Positions 1 to 6,363 of a DNA stretch of 64,000 nt are shown piece by piece. The stretch covers positions 3,968,001 through 4,032,000 of the forward strand of contig CP124680.1 in the NCBI GenBank assembly GCA_029961745.1. Reading direction: 5' to 3'. Origin of the DNA: Nocardioides sp. L-11A. GTDB lineage: Bacteria > Actinomycetota > Actinomycetes > Propionibacteriales > Nocardioidaceae. The notes under the pieces were generated by a model. It was given only the letters and a program-made list of their open reading frames with translations. It was not told the DNA's origin and did no database searches. Within the stretch, counting starts at the first letter, position 1, and every line of letters starts with the position of its first letter. A program made the translations under genes and the position numbers.

Positions 1-630
1 GATCCGCTCCCCCACGACATAGTCGTCGAAGCGGTGCGGCTCGCCCGCCGCCGCGAAGTCGTACGCCGAGAAGTCGAGTCCGTCGGGCACCACGAGGTCG
101 GCCGCAGCGACCGCCGGGGCCAACTCGGGCACGACGGTCTCCGGCGCGGGCGACTCGACATCGCGCTTGTGCACCATCACCCAGCGGGCCCAGTCCAGGG
201 CGACCTCGCCGCGCTGGTTGGTGGCGGTCGAGCGGACGTAGACCACGCCGCTCCTGCCGTTGGAGTTCTGCTTGAGGCCGATCACCTCGGAGCTGGTGCT
301 GAGCGTGTCGCCCGGAACCACCGCACGGTGGAAGCGGCACTCGGCGTACCCGAGGTTGGCGACGGCGTTGAGCGAGACGTCGGGGACGGTCTTGCCGAAC
401 GCGATGTGGAAGGCGACCAGCTCCTCGACCGGGTGCCCTGTCCCGTCCGCCGCGGCGAGGCCGACCGAGGCCGCGAACACCGCCGACGAGGGCACCGCGA
501 ACCGGGTCGGGTAGAGCGAGCCGTAGACGGCCCGGTCCCCCTCGGTCACCGTGCGCGGGGTGGCGTGCCGGATAACCTGCCCGACGGCGAAGTCCTCGAA
601 GAAGTTCCCGGGGTTGGTCTTGTCGGTCAC
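1..630 (-). CDS. MaoC-family hydratase, probable mesaconyl-CoA hydratase (3' end cut by window)
   Basis: Reading leftwards from a GTG at 630, the frame stays open to the window edge (about 210 residues visible). The N-terminal part reads NFFEDFAVGQ, then RHATPRTVTEGD, then FGKTVPDVSLNAVANLGYAE, a hotdog-fold (R)-hydratase of the MaoC superfamily. This wording resembles mesaconyl-CoA hydratase of the ethylmalonyl-CoA pathway, which hydrates mesaconyl-CoA to beta-methylmalyl-CoA. The GTG overlaps the TGA of the upstream acyl-CoA dehydrogenase by 3 bp (GTGA), so the two are translationally coupled; in Streptomyces a MaoC gene and an acyl-CoA dehydrogenase also neighbour ccr and meaA. The family call is firm; the pathway assignment is inference, since ccr, the mutase and the lyase lie outside the window. 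Confidence 0.8.
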   Translation of the reverse strand, partial: MTDKTNPGNFFEDFAVGQVIRHATPRTVTEGDRAVYGSLYPTRFAVPSSAVFAASVGLAAADGTGHPVEELVAFHIAFGKTVPDVSLNAVANLGYAECRFHRAVVPGDTLSTSSEVIGLKQNSNGRSGVVYVRSTATNQRGEVALDWARWVMVHKRDVESPAPETVVPELAPAVAAADLVVPDGLDFSAYDFAAAGEPHRFDDYVVGERI

Positions 631-1823
631 TTGAGCTTGTAGTCCTTCAGGAGGGACCGGCCGATGATCATCTTCTGGATGTCGGAGGTGCCCTCGCCGA
701 TGAGCATGAACTTGACCTCGCGCATCAGCCGCTCGATCTCGTACTCCTTGGAGTAGCCGTAGCCGCCATGGATCCGGAAGGAGTCCTCGACGACCTCGTT
801 GGCGTACTCCGAGGCGACCATCTTGGCCATGCCGGCCTCGACGTCCATCCGCCGGCCGGTGTCCTTGAGACGCGCGGCGCGGACCATCATGTTGTGGGCG
901 GTCTCGACCTTGGTCGCCATCTCCGCGATCCGGAAGAGCACCGCCTGGTGCTCGGCGATGACCTTGCCGAAGGTCTTGCGCTGCTGGGCGTAGGCGACCC
1001 CGAGCTCGAAGCCGCGCCAGGCCAGGCCGCAGGCGCGGGCGGCGACGTTGACCCGGCCGACCTCGACACCGTCCATCATCTGGAAGAAGCCCTTGCCCGG
1101 CTCGCCGCCGAGGATCGCCTCGGCGCCGATCCGGTGGCCCTCGAGGATGAGCTCGGTCGTCTCGACGCCCTTGTAGCCCATCTTGTCGATCTTGCCGGGG
1201 ACGGTGACGCCCTGGGCGGTCTCGCCGAACCCGGCCTCCTTCTCGACGAGGAAGGTCGTCATGTTCTTGTAGACCGACTCAGCACCCTCATCGGTCTTGA
1301 CGAGCAGCGCGACCAGCGTGGAGGACGCACCGTTGGTCAGCCACATCTTCTGGCCGGTGATGGAGTACGACCCGTCGTCCTGCTTCGTGGCCTTCGTCGA
1401 GACGGCCGACACGTCCGAGCCCAGTCCCGGTTCGGACATCGAGAACGCGCCGCGGACCTCGCCGGTCGCCATCCGCGGCAGGTACTTCTGCTTCTGCTCC
1501 TCGGTGCCGTGCTGCATGAGCAGGTAGGCCACGATGAAGTGGGTGTTGATGACACCCGACACGCTCATCCAGCCGCGGGCGATCTCCTCGACCACGAGCG
1601 CGTAGGTCAGCAGCGACTCGCCCAGGCCGCCGAACTCCTCGGGGATGGTCAGGCCGAAGACGCCGAGCTCCTTGAGGCCGTCGACGATCTCCTGCGGGTA
1701 GGTGTCGGAGTGCTCGAGCTCCTGGGCCACCGGGATGATCTGCTCGTCCACGAAGACGCGCACGGCCTTCAGGATCTCGGACTGGTCCTCGGAGAGGCCT
1801 TCGGTCTGACAAAGCCGGGTCAT
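627..1823 (-). CDS. Acyl-CoA dehydrogenase, possibly methylsuccinyl-CoA dehydrogenase
   Basis: A 398-aa FAD-dependent acyl-CoA dehydrogenase of full family length. It shows the flavin/substrate segment FSMSEPGLGSD, the RKTFGK segment, the RIHGGYGYSKE segment and, near the C terminus, GEGTSDIQK, whose Glu sits where the catalytic base lies in many family members. It introduces the alpha,beta double bond in an acyl-CoA and passes electrons to ETF. The ATG at 1823 has an AGGGAG ribosome-binding site a few bases upstream. Coupling to the following MaoC gene suggests methylsuccinyl-CoA to mesaconyl-CoA oxidation in the ethylmalonyl-CoA pathway; short- or branched-chain acyl-CoA oxidation is the alternative. 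Confidence 0.85.
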   Translation of the reverse strand: MTRLCQTEGLSEDQSEILKAVRVFVDEQIIPVAQELEHSDTYPQEIVDGLKELGVFGLTIPEEFGGLGESLLTYALVVEEIARGWMSVSGVINTHFIVAYLLMQHGTEEQKQKYLPRMATGEVRGAFSMSEPGLGSDVSAVSTKATKQDDGSYSITGQKMWLTNGASSTLVALLVKTDEGAESVYKNMTTFLVEKEAGFGETAQGVTVPGKIDKMGYKGVETTELILEGHRIGAEAILGGEPGKGFFQMMDGVEVGRVNVAARACGLAWRGFELGVAYAQQRKTFGKVIAEHQAVLFRIAEMATKVETAHNMMVRAARLKDTGRRMDVEAGMAKMVASEYANEVVEDSFRIHGGYGYSKEYEIERLMREVKFMLIGEGTSDIQKMIIGRSLLKDYKLK

Positions 1824-1827
1824 TCAG

Positions 1828-1861
1828 CTCCCTTTCGCTGGTCGTGCCGGAGCGCACTGTA
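1828..1861 (-). promoter_or_regulatory. -10 box and ribosome-binding site of the acyl-CoA dehydrogenase operon
   Basis: On the minus strand TACAGT at 1861-1856 fits the actinobacterial TANNNT -10 pattern. AGGGAG at 1833-1828 lies 4 nt ahead of the ATG at 1823. No convincing -35 box was seen. Confidence 0.4.
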
Positions 1862-1897
1862 CCCGCGAACCGACCGCCCAGGGCCCCCCGAACGGCG

Positions 1898-1936
1898 CCC
1901 GAGACCGGTGACGTGAGACATGTCACCGGTCTCGGG
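1898..1936 (-). terminator. Perfect 15-bp hairpin, terminator of the EEP gene
   Basis: The arms CCCGAGACCGGTGAC (1898-1912) and its exact complement (1922-1936) enclose a 9-nt loop. The hairpin starts 6 bp past the stop of the minus-strand EEP gene at 1943 and lies upstream of the acyl-CoA dehydrogenase promoter, so it should insulate the two. There is no U-run, as is common for high-GC actinobacterial terminators. Confidence 0.7.
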
Positions 1937-1942
1937 ACCCGC

Positions 1943-3310
1943 TCAGATGGTGCGTCCCACCGCCGCGAAGAAGCGGATGAACATCTCGTCGTACCCGAGC
2001 TGGTCGGAGCGGATCTGGGCGACCGAGCCACTGCGCTTCTGGTCCTTGGGGACCCACGTGCGGTTGAAGTCGATGCGGACAGCGCGGGTGCCGCCGGAGC
2101 TGCTGGCGAGCACGATCGCGCGCGGCAGCCCGGTCTTGCCCCAGTTCGACTTCCGCTTGGCCCAGGACTTGTGCTTCTTCTTCGTGCCGAGCAGCTTTGC
2201 CAGCTTGCGGTCGAGCGGGGTGGCCTTGCGGTGCCCGGTGATGATCTGCACCTCGACCCCGCGGGCCCGGGCGTTCACGATCGACTTGTAGATACCCTTG
2301 CCCGACAGCTTCTTGGTCGCGAGGTGGAGGGCCGAGCCCGGCGGGGCCTGGTCGATCGCGCTGCGGGCCAGACGCAGCGTGGTCTTGGCGTCGTCCTTGT
2401 TGGACATCCAACCCGGCGCGAAGGCGCCGGCGCGCTGGCCGACGTTGCCGAGGTCGACGACGACCAGGTGGTGGTCGGAGTGGAGGCCGACCGTCGTCAG
2501 GTTGGTGACCGGCAGGAGCGGGTCGCCCTGGTAGAGATACGCGTGGTCGATCACCGCGCCGCTGTCGTGGGTCGCCGGGGCGACGCCGAACAGGTCGAAG
2601 ACGTTGGACAGGCCCAGGGCCGCGATCTCGTTGCGCGGATAGGCCGCCGTGCGGAAGTTGACGTTCACGTCGCCGCCCATGAGCACCGGGCCCTGCGCCG
2701 AGAGGGTCTGGGCGAGCGCGGCCATCCGCTGGTACGACGGCACGGTGAGGCCCATCGTGTACTTCGTCGCCGGCGCGAAGTGCACGGCGATGACCGAGAC
2801 GGTCCGCCCCTCGGCGTTGCGCACGGTCACCCAGTTGGCGTAGCGCACGCCCCAGTGCACCTTCTGCTTCTTCGACTTCCCCCACACCTCGGAGATGTTG
2901 TAGGTGCCGGAGGCGAGCTTGGTCCAGCGGCTGGTGTCCCACACCACCGCGGTCGCGCCGGTGTAGGTGCCCGGCGTGCGCTGGATGGCGTAGCCCGGAG
3001 GCGCCAGCATCGCGTCGGGACGGCTGGAGACCTCGTTGTAGGTGATGAAGTCCGGCAGCTGGGCGAAGACCTGCCCGAGGTCGGAGGCGGTGTTGGCGGC
3101 CGACATCCCGGACTTGATGTTCGCCTGCACCAGGCGGATGCCGCTCCCCGTGCCCGGGTCGGCCGCGGCGGCGGTGCTCTCGAGCGTGCCGCGCCCCCCG
3201 CCCGAGGCCGCGGCGAGGACCAGGAGGGTCGCCAGGACCGCCAGCGCCGTCACCGTCGCCGGTAGGCCACGGGACCAACGGGGCCGTCGGAGCGAGCTCT
3301 GGGTGCGCAT
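1943..3310 (-). CDS. Exported endonuclease/exonuclease/phosphatase-domain protein with a PLD-half-like C-terminal region
   Basis: A 455-aa protein with an N-terminal export signal (basic start, hydrophobic core at about residues 16-37). Residues about 55-290 form an EEP (DNase I/sphingomyelinase-like) domain, with VQANIKSG near the start, YNEVSS (acidic metal ligand), GGDVNVN and the closing GLHSDHH. After about residue 300 comes a second segment in which a predicted helix is followed by ARGVEVQIITGHRK. This resembles the first half of the secreted PLD-like protein at 10293-11699 (KRGVSVQVIMARG) but has no HKD motif, so it looks like a decayed half-PLD domain. The substrate (nucleic acid or phosphodiester lipid) is unknown. 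A GGGAGG ribosome-binding site supports the ATG at 3310. Confidence 0.75.
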   Translation of the reverse strand: MRTQSSLRRPRWSRGLPATVTALAVLATLLVLAAASGGGRGTLESTAAAADPGTGSGIRLVQANIKSGMSAANTASDLGQVFAQLPDFITYNEVSSRPDAMLAPPGYAIQRTPGTYTGATAVVWDTSRWTKLASGTYNISEVWGKSKKQKVHWGVRYANWVTVRNAEGRTVSVIAVHFAPATKYTMGLTVPSYQRMAALAQTLSAQGPVLMGGDVNVNFRTAAYPRNEIAALGLSNVFDLFGVAPATHDSGAVIDHAYLYQGDPLLPVTNLTTVGLHSDHHLVVVDLGNVGQRAGAFAPGWMSNKDDAKTTLRLARSAIDQAPPGSALHLATKKLSGKGIYKSIVNARARGVEVQIITGHRKATPLDRKLAKLLGTKKKHKSWAKRKSNWGKTGLPRAIVLASSSGGTRAVRIDFNRTWVPKDQKRSGSVAQIRSDQLGYDEMFIRFFAAVGRTI

Positions 3311-3329
3311 GGGACCTCCCGAATCACGG

Positions 3330-3440
3330 TGCCGAAATGCACCGAGCCAACAATTGCCTCAGGAATCACACCAGTAACAACTTCACCATGGCAATACGCC
3401 GTTAATAACTACAAGGATGTAATTCTGGGAATGACATGAG
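3330..3440. promoter_or_regulatory. AT-rich promoter segment upstream of the EEP gene
   Basis: This stretch is far richer in A/T than its surroundings and contains the small palindrome GTTAATAAC at 3401-3409. It lies directly upstream of the EEP gene start at 3310 and is its probable promoter or control region. No individual box is convincing. Confidence 0.35.
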
Positions 3441-3469
3441 TGTTATTCACGTGCGGCAGGGCCGCCGGT

Positions 3470-3560
3470 CGGATCGCGCCCGGATCGCGCCCGGATCGCG
3501 CCCGGATCGCGCCCGGATCGCGCCCGGATCGCGCCCGGATCGCGCCCGGATCGCGCCCGG
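3470..3560. repeat. Eight perfect tandem copies of an 11-bp unit
   Basis: The unit CGGATCGCGCC repeats eight times without mismatch from 3470 to 3557, followed by a CGG stub to 3560. It lies between the stop of the HTH gene at 3586 and the EEP promoter, outside any supported gene. Perfect identity implies recent slippage or copy-number turnover. An 11-bp period is close to one helical turn, so the repeated face would be phased on the DNA. Confidence 0.95.
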
Positions 3561-3585
3561 GGCGCTCCCGGTCAGGAGCGGCGGA

Positions 3586-3876
3586 TCAGGAGTCCGCGTC
3601 CGGGTCCCGCACCAGGTCCCACGGCTCCACGCCCAGCGCGTCGGCCAGCCCGTAGAGCGTGGTCAATCGCGGGTTGACCACGCGGGCGACCACTCCCCGC
3701 CCGGCCGCCTCGATCACCTGCAGGTGATTCTTGGAGCAGTCGGCACGGCGGGCCAGGGCCTCCTGGGACAGCCCGCGCTCCTCGCGGAGCCGGCGCACGC
3801 GCCGGCCCAGCACGACGGCGGCGGCATCATCCCAGGACACGAGGACATCGTCGGCAACAGAGCTCGCGGAGAACAC
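3586..3876 (-). CDS. XRE-family helix-turn-helix regulator
   Basis: A small protein of about 96 aa containing a Cro/C1-type HTH. GRRVRRLREERGLSQEALAR is followed by RADCSKNHLQVIE as recognition helix, then a closing ALGVEPWDLV. Unusual residues lie between the HTH and the last helix (AAGRGVVARVVNPRLTTLYG). The GTG at 3876 is chosen because a TATAGA-like -10 sits just upstream; an inner GTG at 3840 (84 aa) is possible, and neither has a strong ribosome-binding site. The gene is divergent from the PD-(D/E)XK-like gene at 3952 across a short promoter with two palindromes. It may be a controller (C) protein or an antitoxin-like repressor of that neighbour. Confidence 0.75.
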   Translation of the reverse strand: MFSASSVADDVLVSWDDAAAVVLGRRVRRLREERGLSQEALARRADCSKNHLQVIEAAGRGVVARVVNPRLTTLYGLADALGVEPWDLVRDPDADS

Positions 3877-3891
3877 CAGACAGGTGTGGCC

Positions 3892-3920
3892 TTCTATAGA
3901 ATGATGTAACTCACCGTTAC
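3892..3920. promoter_or_regulatory. Two palindromes in the divergent HTH / nuclease-like promoter
   Basis: TTCTATAGAA (3892-3901) is a perfect 10-bp palindrome that could serve as a -10 region for either strand. GTAAC and GTTAC (3906-3910 and 3916-3920) form an inverted repeat with a 5-bp spacer. Both lie between the two divergent genes and are plausible operators for the HTH protein. Confidence 0.5.
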
Positions 3921-3951
3921 AAGGCGCGTTGATGCCAGTGGGGGGAAGCAG

Positions 3952-5016
3952 ATGAGATTCGACGAGTTCGTGGGCGCCTATCGCCGGGAGCCGGGGCACT
4001 ACCCGCACTACCAGGCGGAGGTCGAGGCGCGCCTCGCCGACGTACGCCGGATCGCCGCCCAGTGGGGTGAACTGCTCTACGAGGTCCTGGCGCTCGGCCG
4101 CGCGCCGCTGCCGCAGGAGTGGAACGCCTTCAGCAACCAGTACTGGCTGTGGGCCCAGAACCACCTCGGCGGGGTGAGTGAGTGGGCCACGACGTGGGTC
4201 GAGGCCCGGCTCGACGAGCTGTGGGAGTCGGACGCCGAACCGGAGGAGGTCACCGCGCTCCTGGACAGCCTGGCCCAGCTCGGCAGCGAGGTGAACTTCC
4301 ACCGGATGAACGCCAAGGCGCTGCCCTTCTGGGCCTCCCTGCTGTCCGGCCAGGCGAGCATGGTCGGGCGCGAGACCGTGGAGTGGTGCTGCCTCCATCT
4401 GGCCAACGAGGCGCTCATGCTCGCGCAGGTTCGTGAGGACCTGATCGACGACGACCTCTTCTTCGGCCCCGACGGTCGCGCCCTGCGGGGCGTGACCACC
4501 GGCGCCCTCACCGAGATCGACGCCTATATCGCCCTGCTCGACCTGACCCGGCGCGACCACCGGGTCCTCGTCCTGCCCGGACCGCCCCAGTTCGAGCGGT
4601 GGGCCCGGTCGGCCAACGCCGACTTCCTCGTCATCGACACCGAGCATCGGCGGATCCGTGGCGTGCAGGTCAAGTCGGTGGTCGACCGGCAGCAGGCCGA
4701 GCGCTACGACCGGGCCCGGATCACCCTGATCGACGGCTCGCGGGACCTGCAGAACAACCGCGCGATGCGCACCGACGCACGCCGCTCGGACCGCCACGTC
4801 GTGTCCTGGCCCGGCATGATCGGTGCCCACTACCTGCGCGAGCTGAAGCCGGGCCCGCTCACCGACCGCTGGATCGAGCGCCGCCGGCTCATCCAGCTCA
4901 AGATCGCCGCGCGGCACTTCACCGGCGCCGTCGCCTCGCAGAACAGGTCGGCCTACGCCGTCGTCCGGGACCGGGTCGCCCACGACCTCACGTCCCGCTC
5001 CGGCGAGCCGGGGTGA
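3952..5016 (+). CDS. Uncharacterised protein with a PD-(D/E)XK nuclease-like core
   Basis: A 354-aa soluble protein with no signal peptide or membrane segment. A GGGGGGAAG ribosome-binding site supports the ATG at 3952. The N-terminal 200 residues are helix-rich and unrecognised. Residues about 209-245 look like a restriction-endonuclease fold: FERW with Glu215, then NADFLVID with Asp224 and Asp229, then RIRGVQVKS with Gln239 and Lys241. The D-x(n)-QxK arrangement is known from Mrr-like nucleases, where Gln replaces Glu. With the divergent HTH gene it forms a two-gene module lacking any methyltransferase. An orphan restriction or abortive-infection function is inference; a non-catalytic use of the fold is possible. 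Confidence 0.6.
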   Translation: MRFDEFVGAYRREPGHYPHYQAEVEARLADVRRIAAQWGELLYEVLALGRAPLPQEWNAFSNQYWLWAQNHLGGVSEWATTWVEARLDELWESDAEPEEVTALLDSLAQLGSEVNFHRMNAKALPFWASLLSGQASMVGRETVEWCCLHLANEALMLAQVREDLIDDDLFFGPDGRALRGVTTGALTEIDAYIALLDLTRRDHRVLVLPGPPQFERWARSANADFLVIDTEHRRIRGVQVKSVVDRQQAERYDRARITLIDGSRDLQNNRAMRTDARRSDRHVVSWPGMIGAHYLRELKPGPLTDRWIERRRLIQLKIAARHFTGAVASQNRSAYAVVRDRVAHDLTSRSGEPG

Positions 5017-6102
5017 TCAGCGCCGGCGCAGGGCGCCGAGCAGGCCCCGGCGCCCGCCCCCGGGAGGTGCGGCCGGCGGTGCGACGCGCAGGTCGCGGAC
5101 GTCGGTGAGCAGCGACGCGACCAGGTCGGTGGCGACGGCCGCCACCTCGGCGTCGGTCACCGAGTCCGGCGTACGGCGCGGCGGCAGCTCGGCCGGGATC
5201 TCCAGGCGGGCGAGGTCCCCCACGATGTCGACCGGGTGGGCGCGCAGGTAGTCGAGCGCGGCGTCGTTGCGGGCGCGACACTCGGCGACCCGGTCCGGCT
5301 GCGGCCAGAACTTCTCGCCCCGGCGCGGCACCAGCCGCTCGTCGGCGAGGTAGGTGCGGATGAACATGCCGCGGTCGCGGGCCGGTCCCAGCGCCTTGCC
5401 GGCGACCAGGTGCTCGTTGACCCGGCGCAGCACCTCGGCCTCCACCACGCCCATGGACTCGTTGGGGAAGGACCGGCTCAGGTCGTAGGCGTCCGCGCGC
5501 AGGCCGAGCAGCCCCGCGAAGCGGTGCCAGATCTCGTCCCGCGGGGCGGAGGTGTCGAGGGGCAGCACGTGGATCCGCTCGTGCGCCACGGCCTCCGACC
5601 AGCGCTGGAGGACCAGGTGCAGGTCGAGGGTGCGCCAGTTCCACACGTCGCGGGGGTCCGCGGACACCTCACGCGAGTAGTCGCTCATCGGCGCTGTGCC
5701 GCGGTTCTTCAGGCTCTCCTGCCAGCTGGCCGTGAACAGGCCCAGCAGGTCGCGTGCGGTGATCACGACGTGCACCTCGGCGGGGGCGAGCTGCTCGGCC
5801 ATCCGGCGCGCCTGCTCGGCGCTCGCCGCGGCGAAGAACTCGTGGGTGACCAGCGCGTCGCCGTCGTGTGCCGCGATCTCGGCCCGGAGCCGCTCCCAGG
5901 CGGTCCGGTGCTCCTCGGACGCCTTGGGCAGCCGCGGATCGTCGCGCACGATCCGGCTGCTCCACAGGTGGTCGAAGCGGCCCCGGCCGGGCAGCAGCAT
6001 GCCGTCCTCGCGCAGTCGGTCGCGGGAGGACCAGACGACGGTCTGCAGGTAGGTGGTGGCCGTCTTGGGCAGGCCGATGTGGACGAAGACGCGACGGGCC
6101 AA
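5017..6102 (-). CDS. Sulfotransferase-family protein
   Basis: A 361-aa cytosolic protein opening with RRVFVHIGLPKTATTYLQ. The GLPKTATT loop (residues 10-17) is the 5'-phosphosulfate-binding loop of PAPS-dependent sulfotransferases. VVITARDLLGLFTASWQ near residue 115 fits the 3'-phosphate-binding segment. The C terminus is a basic low-complexity tail. It transfers sulfate to an unknown acceptor, here probably a surface glycan or glycolipid given the neighbouring LicD and glycosyltransferase genes. It is the last gene of a minus-strand cluster, 11 bp after the coiled-coil gene, and its stop abuts the stop of the convergent gene at 5016. Confidence 0.8.
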   Translation of the reverse strand: MARRVFVHIGLPKTATTYLQTVVWSSRDRLREDGMLLPGRGRFDHLWSSRIVRDDPRLPKASEEHRTAWERLRAEIAAHDGDALVTHEFFAAASAEQARRMAEQLAPAEVHVVITARDLLGLFTASWQESLKNRGTAPMSDYSREVSADPRDVWNWRTLDLHLVLQRWSEAVAHERIHVLPLDTSAPRDEIWHRFAGLLGLRADAYDLSRSFPNESMGVVEAEVLRRVNEHLVAGKALGPARDRGMFIRTYLADERLVPRRGEKFWPQPDRVAECRARNDAALDYLRAHPVDIVGDLARLEIPAELPPRRTPDSVTDAEVAAVATDLVASLLTDVRDLRVAPPAAPPGGGRRGLLGALRRR

Positions 6103-6113
6103 CGGACCGGTCC

Positions 6114-6344
6114 TTACAGGCTCTTGTCGAACGCCTCGATCGCCTCGGCGATCCGGGCCTCGTCGCGCTGGGCGACGGGGATCAGCAGCTCCTGGACGAC
6201 GTCGACCAGCTCCGCCATGCGCACGTAGTGACGCTGCAGCTCGACCACCTCGGCCTCGAGGGCCTCGATGCGCAGTCGCTGAGCGCGGACGGTCGCGAAC
6301 AGGTTCCAGCGATTCTGTGTCATCTCATCCTTCACTGCACTCAC
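6114..6344 (-). CDS. Small coiled-coil protein of the sulfotransferase cluster
   Basis: A 76-aa highly charged protein whose centre, RAQRLRIEALEAEVVELQRHY, has heptad spacing typical of a coiled coil, followed by a second helix. GGGAG upstream supports GTG at 6344; an internal ATG eight codons on is the alternative start. It lies 19 bp after the LicD-methyltransferase stop and 11 bp before the sulfotransferase, so it is almost certainly co-transcribed. Function unknown; a scaffold or length-sensing partner for the glycan enzymes is a guess based only on shape and position. Confidence 0.65.
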   Translation of the reverse strand: MSAVKDEMTQNRWNLFATVRAQRLRIEALEAEVVELQRHYVRMAELVDVVQELLIPVAQRDEARIAEAIEAFDKSL

Positions 6345-6363
6345 GACCTGACTCCCGCCGGAC

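Noticed and set aside
3470..3560. Origin-like iteron array or coding repeat
   Set aside because: No replication initiator gene or AT-rich melting region belongs to the array, and an 11-bp unit would shift frame in every copy.
3586..4983. Long minus-strand reading frame through the PD-(D/E)XK-like gene
   Set aside because: Only its last part, the HTH, has protein-like features; the rest is the GC-driven shadow of the plus-strand gene.
3952..5016. Complete restriction-modification system
   Set aside because: No methyltransferase or specificity gene within the neighbourhood; called only a nuclease-like protein.
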